Of a DNA stretch of 14,862 nt, positions 6,320 to 12,973 are shown in pieces; position 1 is the stretch's first letter; every line of letters begins with the position of its first letter. The stretch covers positions 1 through 14,862 of the forward strand of contig WTGD01000109.1 of assembly GCA_011523725.1 (NCBI GenBank), given 5' to 3'. The stretch comes from Nitrospinota bacterium. Its GTDB lineage: Bacteria > UBA8248. A program made the position numbers and the translations under genes. Under the pieces are notes generated by a model. That model searched no databases. It saw only the letters and a program-made list of their open reading frames with translations, and was not told the origin of the DNA.

Positions 6320-7431
6320 GAATCGGGCTGCTCAGGGAAATCAAACAGGATGAATACAGGGTCGCCTTGACGCCCGGCGCCGTGGAGGCTCTCGTGGAGG
6401 CGGGCCACGCCGTGATGGTGGAAAAGGGCGCCGGTCTCGACGCCGGCATCGCGGATGCGGAATACGAGGCAGTGGGCGCGCGAATCGTTTCCTCGTCGGA
6501 AGAACTCTGGGCGGAGGGGGAGATGATCGTGAAGGTCAAGGAACCCCTGGAGCCCGAGTTTTCGTTCATGCGCGAGGGCCAGATTCTCTTTGCCTTCCTG
6601 CATCTGGCCGCCTGCGGACCTCTGGCGCAAGCTCTCCAGGATAGCGGAACATACGGCGTCGCTTTCGAGACGGTCACGTCGCCGGATGGCGTTTTGCCCA
6701 TCCTCCAGCCCATGAGCGAAATTGCGGGCAGGATGGCCGTTCAGGAGGGAGCCAAGTATCTGGGGAAGAACCTGGGCGGGCGCGGCGTTCTTCTGGCCGG
6801 GGCGCCGGGTGTTCCCCGGGGGAACGTGGTCATCCTGGGCGTCGGTATCGTGGGAAAGAACGCGGCCAAGATTGCCGTCGGCATGCACGCGGGTGTGACG
6901 GTGTTCGACATCAATCATGCGCGTCTCGAATATATCGACGATATCTTCGACGGCCGGGTCAAGACGCTGGTGTCCACGCGCTTCACCATACGCGAGGCGC
7001 TTCGCGAAGCGGACCTGGTCATCGGCGCGGTCCTGGTGCCGGGCGGTCGCACGCCGGTTCTGGTTTCGCGTGAGATGCTGCGCGAGATGAACCCCGGCGC
7101 CGTCATCGTGGACGTGGCGGTGGACCAGGGCGGCTGCGTGGAGACGATACGCCCCACCTTTCACTCGGATCCCACCTATCTTGTCGAGGGCGTCGTCCAC
7201 TACGGCGTGGCGAACATGCCGGGCGTCGTCCCCCGTACGAGCACCATCGCGCTTTCGAACGCCGTGCTGCCCTACACCCTGGAGTTGGCGAACTCTGGAT
7301 TGAAAGAGGCGGTGAGGCGAAATCCCCACCTCGCAGACGGCCTGAACGTGGCCGGAGGGCGCATCACGCACGCGGGCGTGGCGGAAGCCTTAGGCGTTGA
7401 AGGCGCAAGTGTCCGGGAGGTGTTCGCCTAG
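6316..7431 (+). CDS. ald: Alanine dehydrogenase (NAD-dependent)
   Basis: It catalyses L-alanine + NAD+ + H2O to pyruvate + NH4+ + NADH, usable for alanine catabolism or ammonium assimilation. The 371-residue protein has the family N-terminus MRIGLLREIKQDEYRVALTP with substrate-binding Arg15, Lys75 (VKVKEP) and His96 (FLHLA). It also has the PMSEIAGRMAVQEGAKYL stretch, a Rossmann motif LGVGIVGKNAAKIA, and the VDVAVDQGGCVET segment that carries the catalytic Asp. The full length matches characterised enzymes. Translational coupling to the thioesterase gene is by ATGA overlap. The stop TAG is embedded in the CTAG (7428-7431) that also holds the stop of the convergent GntR gene, leaving no room for a terminator between them. 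Confidence 0.95.
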   Translation: MRIGLLREIKQDEYRVALTPGAVEALVEAGHAVMVEKGAGLDAGIADAEYEAVGARIVSSSEELWAEGEMIVKVKEPLEPEFSFMREGQILFAFLHLAACGPLAQALQDSGTYGVAFETVTSPDGVLPILQPMSEIAGRMAVQEGAKYLGKNLGGRGVLLAGAPGVPRGNVVILGVGIVGKNAAKIAVGMHAGVTVFDINHARLEYIDDIFDGRVKTLVSTRFTIREALREADLVIGAVLVPGGRTPVLVSREMLREMNPGAVIVDVAVDQGGCVETIRPTFHSDPTYLVEGVVHYGVANMPGVVPRTSTIALSNAVLPYTLELANSGLKEAVRRNPHLADGLNVAGGRITHAGVAEALGVEGASVREVFA

Positions 7432-8135
7432 CCGCGTTCCGCGACCGGGATACTCGCGTTTTCGGGCGATTTCTTGATGAGGTCCAGCACGAATTTCCCC
7501 TGAATCTCCAGGTGCTTGATCACCAGGCGTTCGGCGCTTCTCCCGTCGCCGGCGAGAATAGCCTGGAGTATTTCCTCGTGCTCGGCCATGGAGTTTTCAA
7601 GACGCCCGGGCGCGTGTAGCGTCACCACGCGGGTCTTCATGATCTGCTGCCGCAGGTTCCCGATGAGCCCCTGAAGCCTCGAGTTCTCGCAAGCGCTCGC
7701 GATATGGCGGTGAAAGTCGCGGTTCGCCGCCCAGTAGGCGTCCACCTCGCCGCGCTCGTGGTGACGCTTCAACTGTTCGAAATGCTCATGGAGCTTTCCG
7801 TTCGCCCTGCCTTCGCGGAGGTTCGGGGTCGCGAGGCGCGTGGCGAGTCCCTCCAGCACGCTCGTGATGGCGTAGATATCCAGCACCTCGTCCTCGCTCA
7901 CGAGGCTCACGTGCGCCCCCTTGTGCGGGACGACGGTGATATAGCCTTCCGCCGCGAGTTCCCGGAAGGCTTCGCGCAGCGGCGTCCTGCTCACGCCCAT
8001 GGATTCGGTGAGCGTCGTCTCGACCAGCTTGTCTCCCGGCTGGAAGATGCCGCTCAGGATGGCGTCCTTTATCTGCTCGGACACCATCTTGCTGAGGGAT
8101 TTGGGTTTTTCGATCTGAACGCCCGCTATCCGCAC
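7428..8135 (-). CDS. GntR-family transcriptional regulator, FadR/FCD type
   Basis: This 235-residue DNA-binding regulator has an N-terminal winged helix (about 12-78) with ILSGIFQPGDKLVETTLTESMGVSRTPLREAFRELAAEGYI, the GntR signature. The C-terminal all-helical FCD effector domain (about 88-220) keeps the metal/ligand residues Asp140, His144, His186 and His208. Members of this subfamily usually sense organic acids. The start is GTG at 8135; a G8 tract sits where the ribosome site should be, six bases upstream. It is the last gene on the strand that carries the sodium-pump operon, 80 bases after the CoA-transferase stop, and is probably the repressor of that operon acting at the palindrome near 12876. 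Its stop shares CTAG with the ald stop. Confidence 0.92.
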   Translation of the reverse strand: MRIAGVQIEKPKSLSKMVSEQIKDAILSGIFQPGDKLVETTLTESMGVSRTPLREAFRELAAEGYITVVPHKGAHVSLVSEDEVLDIYAITSVLEGLATRLATPNLREGRANGKLHEHFEQLKRHHERGEVDAYWAANRDFHRHIASACENSRLQGLIGNLRQQIMKTRVVTLHAPGRLENSMAEHEEILQAILAGDGRSAERLVIKHLEIQGKFVLDLIKKSPENASIPVAERG

Positions 8136-8136
8136 C

Positions 8137-8205
8137 TCAATCCCCCCCCAAGCCCTTATACGGAGTCAACGCACCGATGCCGGAATAATTCGCTAAAATG
8201 TTCAT
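8137..8205 (-). other. Possible 22-codon leader ORF before gntR, crossing a G8 tract
   Basis: In the CoA-transferase/gntR gap, an ATG (8205-8203) closely preceded by AGGAG opens a 22-codon frame that ends one base before the gntR GTG. The frame contains the homopolymer of eight G (8149-8142 on the minus strand). Loss of one G would fuse this frame to gntR and give the regulator a 23-residue extension. I have no evidence that it is translated; it is recorded because of its geometry. Confidence 0.25.
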
Positions 8206-8215
8206 CTCTCCTGCC

Positions 8216-9406
8216 TCACACCACGCCATTTTCCCGCAAGGCGTTTCTTTGCGCCTCGTCCATGCCGAGGACCGTTTCGAGCACCTCGTCGGTGTGCTGG
8301 CCCAGCGTGGGCGGCGGCGTGCGCACCGCGCCCGGGGTTTTGGAGAGCTTGATGGGCACGCCGGTCACCTTCGTGGGGCCGGCCACAGGCACGTCCACGT
8401 CCACCACCATCTCGCGCGCGAGAATCTGGGGCTCGCTCAGTACCTGCGCGAGGTTGTTGATGGGGCCGCACGGGATGCCCGCTCCCCGCAGGGTGTCCAG
8501 CGTCTCACCCACCGTCTTCTCGGCAAAGAAGGCGTCGAGAATCTCCTGGAGCTCCAGGCGGTTGTCCACCCGGTCCTTGTTGACGGCGAACTTGGGGTCT
8601 TCCTTGATATCCCCCAGCCCCATCGCGTCGCAGAACCTGCGCCAGAGGCTGTCGTTGCCCACGCCGAGGTTGAAGTATCCGTCCTTGCACGCATACATCT
8701 CGTACGGCGTGATGGAGGGATGCTTGTTTCCCCGCCTGGGCGGAAGCTTTCCGGTTCCGAAGTAGTTGTTCGCGTGGTAGGTGAGCAGGGCCACCTGCCC
8801 GTCGAGCATGCCGACGTCGACCATCTGTCCCACGCCCGTCTTCTCGCGGTGGTAGAGGGAGAGCAGAACCCCCTGGGCGGCGAGCATTCCCGCCGTGATG
8901 TCCGCGATGGATGCGCCGAACTTGCTGGGCGGGCCGTCTGGCTCTCCGGTGATGCTCATGATCCCGCCTTCGCCCTGGATGACCACGTCGAAGCCGGGCT
9001 CGCTCCTTCTGGGGCCGGTCTGGCCGAAGCCCGAGAGCGAGGCGAAAATGACCGCGGGGTTGATGCGGTGAATCTCCTCCCAGGAAAAACCGAGCTTGTC
9101 CAGCGCGCCGGGCCGGAAGTTCTCCACGACGACGTCGCCTTTGCGGATCAGATCCCGCAGAAGCTCCTTTCCGCGCTCGTCCTTCAGGTTGAGCGTGAGG
9201 CTCTTCTTGTTGCGGTTGATCGAGATGAAGTACGTGCTCACCCCGTTCAGAAAAGGGGGACCCCAGCCGCGCGTGTCGTCCCCGCCCTCGGGATGTTCGA
9301 TCTTGATGACTTCCGCACCCATATCGCCCAGCATCATGGTGCAATAGGGGCCCGCGAGAATGCGCGTGAGGTCGACTACCCGGATTCCTTCCAGTGGTCC
9401 AGCCAT
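8216..9406 (-). CDS. Class III CoA-transferase (CaiB/BaiF family)
   Basis: Family members move CoA between carboxylic acids through an aspartyl-CoA thioester. The 396-residue protein shows the N-terminal LTRILAGPYCTMMLGDMGAEVIKIE block, the VENFRPGALDKLG loop, SLSGFGQTGP, and Asp169 in ASIADITAGM at the position of the catalytic aspartate of formyl-CoA transferase. A frame open to 9457 overlaps oadB. I chose the ATG at 9406 because it gives the family N-terminus (MAGPLEGIRVVDL) and has GGAG (9415-9418) eight bases ahead. It lies 13 bases after the OadB stop, so it belongs to the pump operon. The substrate is not determinable. Candidates are a dicarboxylate feeding the decarboxylase or, by analogy with SUGCT, glutarate or hydroxymethylglutarate. 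Substrate assignment is inference. Confidence 0.93.
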   Translation of the reverse strand: MAGPLEGIRVVDLTRILAGPYCTMMLGDMGAEVIKIEHPEGGDDTRGWGPPFLNGVSTYFISINRNKKSLTLNLKDERGKELLRDLIRKGDVVVENFRPGALDKLGFSWEEIHRINPAVIFASLSGFGQTGPRRSEPGFDVVIQGEGGIMSITGEPDGPPSKFGASIADITAGMLAAQGVLLSLYHREKTGVGQMVDVGMLDGQVALLTYHANNYFGTGKLPPRRGNKHPSITPYEMYACKDGYFNLGVGNDSLWRRFCDAMGLGDIKEDPKFAVNKDRVDNRLELQEILDAFFAEKTVGETLDTLRGAGIPCGPINNLAQVLSEPQILAREMVVDVDVPVAGPTKVTGVPIKLSKTPGAVRTPPPTLGQHTDEVLETVLGMDEAQRNALRENGVV

Positions 9407-9419
9407 GAATGTCGCTCCA

Positions 9420-10544
9420 TCAGATTCGGATGAGTGAAATGAGCACGCCGGCCGCAATCGCCGAGCCGATGACGCCCGCCACGTTGGGGCCCATCGCGTG
9501 CATGAGCAGAAAATTCCCCGGATTCTCGTCGGCTCCCACCTTCTGGACGACGCGCGCCGCCATGGGAACCGCGCTCACGCCCGCCGCGCCGATGAGGGGA
9601 TTGATCGGCGTTCGGCTGAACGCGGCCATGATCTTGCCGAAGATCACGCCGGTGGCCGTGCCGATGCCGAAGGCGATGAAGCCGAGCAGGAGAATGCCGA
9701 TGGTCTCCCACTTGAGAAACGTCTCGGCCGTCATCGAGGCACCCACGGAGACGCCGAGAAATATCGTCACGATGTTGAGCAGCGCGTCTTCGGAGGTCTT
9801 GAGGAGCCTCTCCACGACGCCGCACTCGCGGAAGAGGTTCCCGAGCATGAGCATCCCGATCAGGGGCGCCGCCGATGGGAGGAGAAGGCCCGTGAGCAGC
9901 GTCGTGACGATGGGGAAGAGGATGCGGACGGGCTTTTCGATCTCCTTGAGCTGCAGCATCTCCCGCGAGCGTTCCTCCCCGGTGGTCAGCGCCTTCATGA
10001 TGGGGGGCTGTATCATGGGCACGAGCGCCATGTAGCTGTAGGCGGCCACGGCGATGGGGCCGAGCAGGTGGGGCGCCAGCTTGGAGGCGGTGTAGATGGC
10101 CGTGGGGCCGTCCGCACCGCCGATGATGCCGATGGCGCCGGCTTCCGAGAGGTTGAAGCCCAGGAATATGCTCCCGAGCAGTGTGGCGAAGATGCCGAAC
10201 TGCGCCGCGGCGCCCAGGAGCAGCGTCTTGGGATTCGCCAGCAGCGGGCCGAAGTCCGTGAGCGCTCCGATGCCCATGAAGATGAGCGGCGGAAACACGC
10301 CCGCCTTCACCCCGAAATAGAAATAGTGGATGAGGCCGCCTTTATCGAAAATGCCGGTTTCAGGCAGGTTCGAGAGCAGCATGCCGAACCCGATGGGCAC
10401 CAGCAGCAGGGGTTCGAAGCCTTTGTGGATGGCCAGATAGAGCAGGAGGCAGGAGATGGCGAGCATGAGGATGTCGCCTGAGCCCAGCGACGCGAACCCG
10501 GTGAGGGAGATGAATTCGGCGACAGAATGGAACAGGCGGCTCAT
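9420..10544 (-). CDS. Na+-transporting decarboxylase beta subunit (OadB/MmdB/GcdB family)
   Basis: This is the integral membrane subunit that decarboxylates carboxybiotin and couples the release of CO2 to Na+ export. The 374-residue hydrophobic protein has about nine membrane segments. It carries GIIGGADGPTAIYTA with Asp145 (equivalent to Asp203 of Klebsiella OadB), YMALVPMIQPPIMKALTT, and INPLIGAAGVSAVPMAARVVQ, in which Asn315, Gly319 and Ser324 keep the Asn-X3-Gly-X4-Ser spacing of the Na+/H+ site. All key residues are present, so it should be functional. Start ATG overlaps the biotin-carrier stop as ATGA. Position fourth in the alpha-delta-gamma-beta order matches methylmalonyl-CoA and glutaconyl-CoA decarboxylases. 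Confidence 0.95.
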   Translation of the reverse strand: MSRLFHSVAEFISLTGFASLGSGDILMLAISCLLLYLAIHKGFEPLLLVPIGFGMLLSNLPETGIFDKGGLIHYFYFGVKAGVFPPLIFMGIGALTDFGPLLANPKTLLLGAAAQFGIFATLLGSIFLGFNLSEAGAIGIIGGADGPTAIYTASKLAPHLLGPIAVAAYSYMALVPMIQPPIMKALTTGEERSREMLQLKEIEKPVRILFPIVTTLLTGLLLPSAAPLIGMLMLGNLFRECGVVERLLKTSEDALLNIVTIFLGVSVGASMTAETFLKWETIGILLLGFIAFGIGTATGVIFGKIMAAFSRTPINPLIGAAGVSAVPMAARVVQKVGADENPGNFLLMHAMGPNVAGVIGSAIAAGVLISLIRI

Positions 10545-10957
10545 GAGACCTCCATCAGCAGTTGCGAGGCTTCCACCTTGTCGCCTTTCGCCACGTGAAC
10601 CGCCTGAACGACGCAGTCCGAATCCGCCTGAATCACGTTCTCCATCTTCATGGCTTCCAGGACCAGGAGCGTATCGCCGGCGCGCGCCGAATCACCTGCT
10701 GAGACCTCGACGGAGAGCACCACACCGGGCAAGGGGGCGAAAATCTTCCCGCCGACGCTCGTCGCCTTGGGTGCAGGCTGGCGCGCGGCGGCCGGGCGGG
10801 GAGCAGGGGCAGTTGAGGGTGTGGCCTTTTCCTCTTCTTCCACCCCCACGCGGTGCGTCTGCCCGCCCACGGTGATTTCGAGTTCGTTCGAGCCGGGGTC
10901 GCGCTCCACGCTCACGGCGTAGCGCTTTCCGTTGATGGTCAGATGGAAGTTTCTCAC
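10541..10957 (-). CDS. Biotin carrier subunit of the sodium-pump decarboxylase
   Basis: This 138-residue protein carries biotin between the carboxyltransferase and the membrane subunit. It has a short N-terminal beta region (1-40), an Ala/Pro-rich flexible linker (about 46-66), and a C-terminal biotinyl domain (70-138) with EAMKMEN, where Lys104 is the biotinylation site. The linker is the swinging arm seen in MmdC/GcdC-type subunits. The GTG start overlaps the preceding stop as GTGA, and its own stop overlaps oadB as ATGA, consistent with co-translation of the complex. It is too short to be the large OadA-type alpha subunit. A BirA-type ligase must be encoded elsewhere. Confidence 0.94.
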   Translation of the reverse strand: MRNFHLTINGKRYAVSVERDPGSNELEITVGGQTHRVGVEEEEKATPSTAPAPRPAAARQPAPKATSVGGKIFAPLPGVVLSVEVSAGDSARAGDTLLVLEAMKMENVIQADSDCVVQAVHVAKGDKVEASQLLMEVS

Positions 10958-11274
10958 CGCCGCCTCCGCTGGCCGAGGCGCCCCACACGCGCGGATCGCG
11001 CCCAGAGGGAATTCGCGTTCCGGCGCACCTCGGGGACGTACACCTCGGACGTTTCGGTTTCGAGGAAATATCCGGCGGCGGCCGCCAGGACGAGATCCAT
11101 ATCGTCGCCTTCGGTCGAAGGCTTCTGCTCCTCGGCGCCCGCGCCTGTTTTCCCACTTCCCGAGCCGACGAATCTCTCCAGAAGCAGGATGACCACCATC
11201 AGCACGATCAGGGAGCCGAATACGACGCCCATGCCGATGATCGTCAACATGATTCCGGGTATGAATGCGTCCAC
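10954..11274 (-). CDS. Small membrane subunit of the decarboxylase (OadG/MmdD family)
   Basis: This 106-residue protein has one N-terminal transmembrane helix (about 5-33, PGIMLTIIGMGVVFGSLIVL...). A Gly/Lys/Glu-rich linker follows, then a C-terminal part (DMDLVLAAAAGYFLE ... VPEVRRNANSLWARSARVGRLG) resembling the Ala-rich helix and IRR...W..GR ending of OadG-type subunits. These anchor and assemble the alpha and beta subunits and, in OadG, bind zinc. Start is GTG at 11274 behind AAGGA. The similarity is short and low-complexity, but the order alpha-small-biotin-beta strongly supports the call. The very basic C-terminus (GQRRRR) could serve as a membrane- or RNA-facing patch; that is only inference. 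Confidence 0.85.
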   Translation of the reverse strand: MDAFIPGIMLTIIGMGVVFGSLIVLMVVILLLERFVGSGSGKTGAGAEEQKPSTEGDDMDLVLAAAAGYFLETETSEVYVPEVRRNANSLWARSARVGRLGQRRRR

Positions 11275-11290
11275 GGGGAAATCCTTTTCC

Positions 11291-12853
11291 TTACAGCGGA
11301 ATGTTTCCGTGTTTTTTCCGCGGCCTGTCCTCGCGCTTGTGCGCGATCGTCTCCAGGGCGCGGATGAGCGCGCTCCTCGTGTGGCGCGGCTCGATGATGT
11401 CGTCCACCAGCCCGTATTTCGCCGCCGTGTAGGGTGTGGCGAAAAGGCTTCGGTATTCCTCTATCTTCTCCTTCCGCATCTTCTCGGGGTCTTCGGCTTC
11501 GTCGATCTCTCGCCGAAAGATGATGTTGGCCGCCCCTTCGGGACCCATCACGGCGATCTCGGCGAAGGGATACGCCAGCACACGGTCGTACCCCAGGCCG
11601 AACCCGCTCATCGCGATGTAGGCGCCGCCGTAGCTCTTTCGGACGATGAGGGCGATTTTCGGCACGCTCGCCTCGCTGTAGGCGAAGAGCACCTTGGCCC
11701 CGTGGCGGATGACGCCGCCGTATTCCTGCTGGGTGCCGGGCAGATAGCCGGGAACGTCCACGAAGTTGACGAGGGGGAGGTTGAAGGCGTCGCAGAAGCG
11801 CACGAAGCGCGCGAGCTTGTCGGAGCTGTCGATGTCCAGGACGCCGGCCAGGTGCGTGGGCTGGTTGCCCACGACGCCGACGGGCCTTCCCTTCAGGCGC
11901 GCGAACCCGACGACGATGTTTTTGGCGAAATCCGCATGAACCTCCAGAAAATCACCGTCGTCGAAGACGTTGGCCACCAGGTCGCGCACGTCGTAGGCGC
12001 GCGTGGCGTCCGCCGGGACGACCCCGTCGAGCTCGGGATTCTCATCCGGCGGCCATCCGGGCGTATCGGAGAGGGGAGGGTCGTCGAGGTTGTTCGAGGG
12101 CAGGAAGGAGAGCAGTTTTTTCACCATCTCGAAACATTCGCGCTCGTCTTTGGCGAGGAAATGCGCGTTCCCGCTCGTGGAGCTGTGCACCGCGCCGCCG
12201 CCCAGATCCTCGACGGATACGTCTTCCCCCGTCACCGCCTTGATGACTTCCGGGCCCGTGATGAACATCTTGCTCAGCCCGTCGACCATGAAAACGAAGT
12301 CCGTGATGGCGGGGGAGTAGACCGCGCCGCCCGCGCAGGGGCCGACGATGATCGATATCTGCGGAATCACGCCCGACGCCTGGGTGTTGTTGTGGAAGAT
12401 TTGCGCGTAGCCGTGAAGCGCCAGGACGCCCTCGTGGATGCGCGCGCCGCCCGAATCGAGGATGGTGACGATGGGCGCGCCCGCCTTCATGGCGAGTTCC
12501 TGCATCTTCACGATTTTTTCCGCGTGCATCTCCCCCAGTGAACCGCCGAGGGCGCCGAAATCCTGCGAGGCCACGAACACCAGTTGGCCGTTCACGTATC
12601 CGCTGCCCGTGATGACGCCGTCACCCGGCGTGCGGCGCGCATCCATGCCGAAATCCGTTGCGCGCGTCTCCACGAAAAGGTTGAGCTCGGAAAAACTGCC
12701 GGGGTCGAGCAGCAGGTCGATGCGCTCCCTGGCGGTCAGCTTTCCCTGCTTGTGCTGGCGCTCCGCGGACGCCTCGCCACCCAGCGCCTGCGCCCTGGAG
12801 GTGAGGGCTTTCAGTTCGTCTATGGGGTCTGGCCGTTCGGAATCGGGCGGCAC
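11291..12853 (-). CDS. Biotin-dependent carboxyltransferase, decarboxylase alpha subunit (MmdA/PccB type)
   Basis: It moves the carboxyl group of an acyl-CoA to biotin as the first step of decarboxylation. The 520-residue protein has two crotonase-fold carboxyltransferase domains. The N-domain (about 20-265) carries GGARIHEGV, GPCAGGAVYSPA and MFITGPEVI. The C-domain (about 275-510) carries PGYLPGTQQEYGG and KSYGGAYIAM, and the tail is RKKHGNIPL. Asp423 (LGYD) aligns with the substrate-selecting Asp422 of PccB-type proteins, fitting a propionyl/methylmalonyl-sized substrate. Start: the GTG at 12853, because AGGAGA (12860-12865) lies six bases before it; a TTG at 12886 would overlap the promoter/operator. 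With no biotin carboxylase gene adjacent and oadB downstream, methylmalonyl-CoA decarboxylase is more likely than propionyl-CoA carboxylase. Glutaconyl- or malonyl-CoA substrates remain possible. Confidence 0.94.
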   Translation of the reverse strand: MPPDSERPDPIDELKALTSRAQALGGEASAERQHKQGKLTARERIDLLLDPGSFSELNLFVETRATDFGMDARRTPGDGVITGSGYVNGQLVFVASQDFGALGGSLGEMHAEKIVKMQELAMKAGAPIVTILDSGGARIHEGVLALHGYAQIFHNNTQASGVIPQISIIVGPCAGGAVYSPAITDFVFMVDGLSKMFITGPEVIKAVTGEDVSVEDLGGGAVHSSTSGNAHFLAKDERECFEMVKKLLSFLPSNNLDDPPLSDTPGWPPDENPELDGVVPADATRAYDVRDLVANVFDDGDFLEVHADFAKNIVVGFARLKGRPVGVVGNQPTHLAGVLDIDSSDKLARFVRFCDAFNLPLVNFVDVPGYLPGTQQEYGGVIRHGAKVLFAYSEASVPKIALIVRKSYGGAYIAMSGFGLGYDRVLAYPFAEIAVMGPEGAANIIFRREIDEAEDPEKMRKEKIEEYRSLFATPYTAAKYGLVDDIIEPRHTRSALIRALETIAHKREDRPRKKHGNIPL

Positions 12854-12859
12854 GATGCG

Positions 12860-12865
12860 TCTCCT
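12860..12865 (-). promoter_or_regulatory. Ribosome binding site deciding the alpha-subunit start
   Basis: AGGAGA on the minus strand is spaced six bases from the GTG at 12853. It rules in that start over the longer TTG frame. Confidence 0.8.
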
Positions 12866-12870
12866 GAAAG

Positions 12871-12887
12871 TGTATATTGCATACAAT
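12871..12887 (-). promoter_or_regulatory. GntR-type operator over the -10 of the sodium-pump operon
   Basis: On the minus strand ATTGTATGCAAT (12887-12876) is palindromic at 10 of 12 positions. It overlaps a second dyad TGTAT-N5-ATACA (12871-12885 as read on the plus strand). FadR/FCD regulators commonly bind short dyads of the TTGT...ACAA class. The site covers the presumed -10 hexamer, as expected for repression by the GntR protein encoded at the far end of the operon. The dyads are seen; binding by this regulator is inference. Confidence 0.55.
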
Positions 12888-12909
12888 CAGCTTTGGACCA
12901 TAAAGTCAA
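12881..12909 (-). promoter_or_regulatory. Putative sigma70 promoter of the sodium-pump operon
   Basis: Read on the minus strand, a -35 TTGACT (12909-12904) is followed by a 17-base spacer and a weak -10 TTGTAT (12886-12881). The -10 is preceded by TGA, giving an extended -10 context. Spacing is ideal, the -35 is good and the -10 is poor. It lies in the 120-base gap between the DUF429 stop and the alpha-subunit start and would make the six downstream genes one transcript. Confidence 0.5.
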
Positions 12910-12973
12910 GGATTTCCGGATGCGCCGAGAGGGTTTTGGAGAAGATCGACTAGAGTGGGTTACGAGTCAAAAG

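Noticed and set aside
8154..8170. TATAAG/TTGACT elements before gntR as its own promoter
   Set aside because: On the minus strand TTGACT lies only a few bases before TATAAG, and no -35 is found at 16-18 bases; the elements do not form a promoter.
9407..9457. Longer CoA-transferase start at 9457
   Set aside because: It would overlap oadB and adds residues not typical of the family; the ATG at 9406 has a good ribosome site and gives the usual N-terminus.
8198..10481. Long plus-strand frames opposite the CoA-transferase and OadB genes (411 and 327 codons)
   Set aside because: They are antisense to well-conserved genes with intact motifs; the translations are Arg/His/Glu-rich with no domain logic, as expected for GC-rich antisense frames.
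10853..12541. 562-codon plus-strand frame opposite the biotin carrier, OadG and alpha-subunit genes
   Set aside because: It crosses three real minus-strand genes, has no recognisable domain and no ribosome site; it is a GC-driven shadow.
11291..12853. Propionyl-CoA carboxylase beta subunit as the function of the alpha gene
   Set aside because: Sequence alone allows it, but no biotin carboxylase gene is adjacent, and the overlapping OadG, small biotin carrier and OadB genes point to a sodium-pump decarboxylase.
12854..12886. TTG start at 12886 for the alpha subunit (11 extra residues)
   Set aside because: The extra codons run through the operator and the AGGAGA ribosome site, which is correctly spaced for the GTG at 12853.
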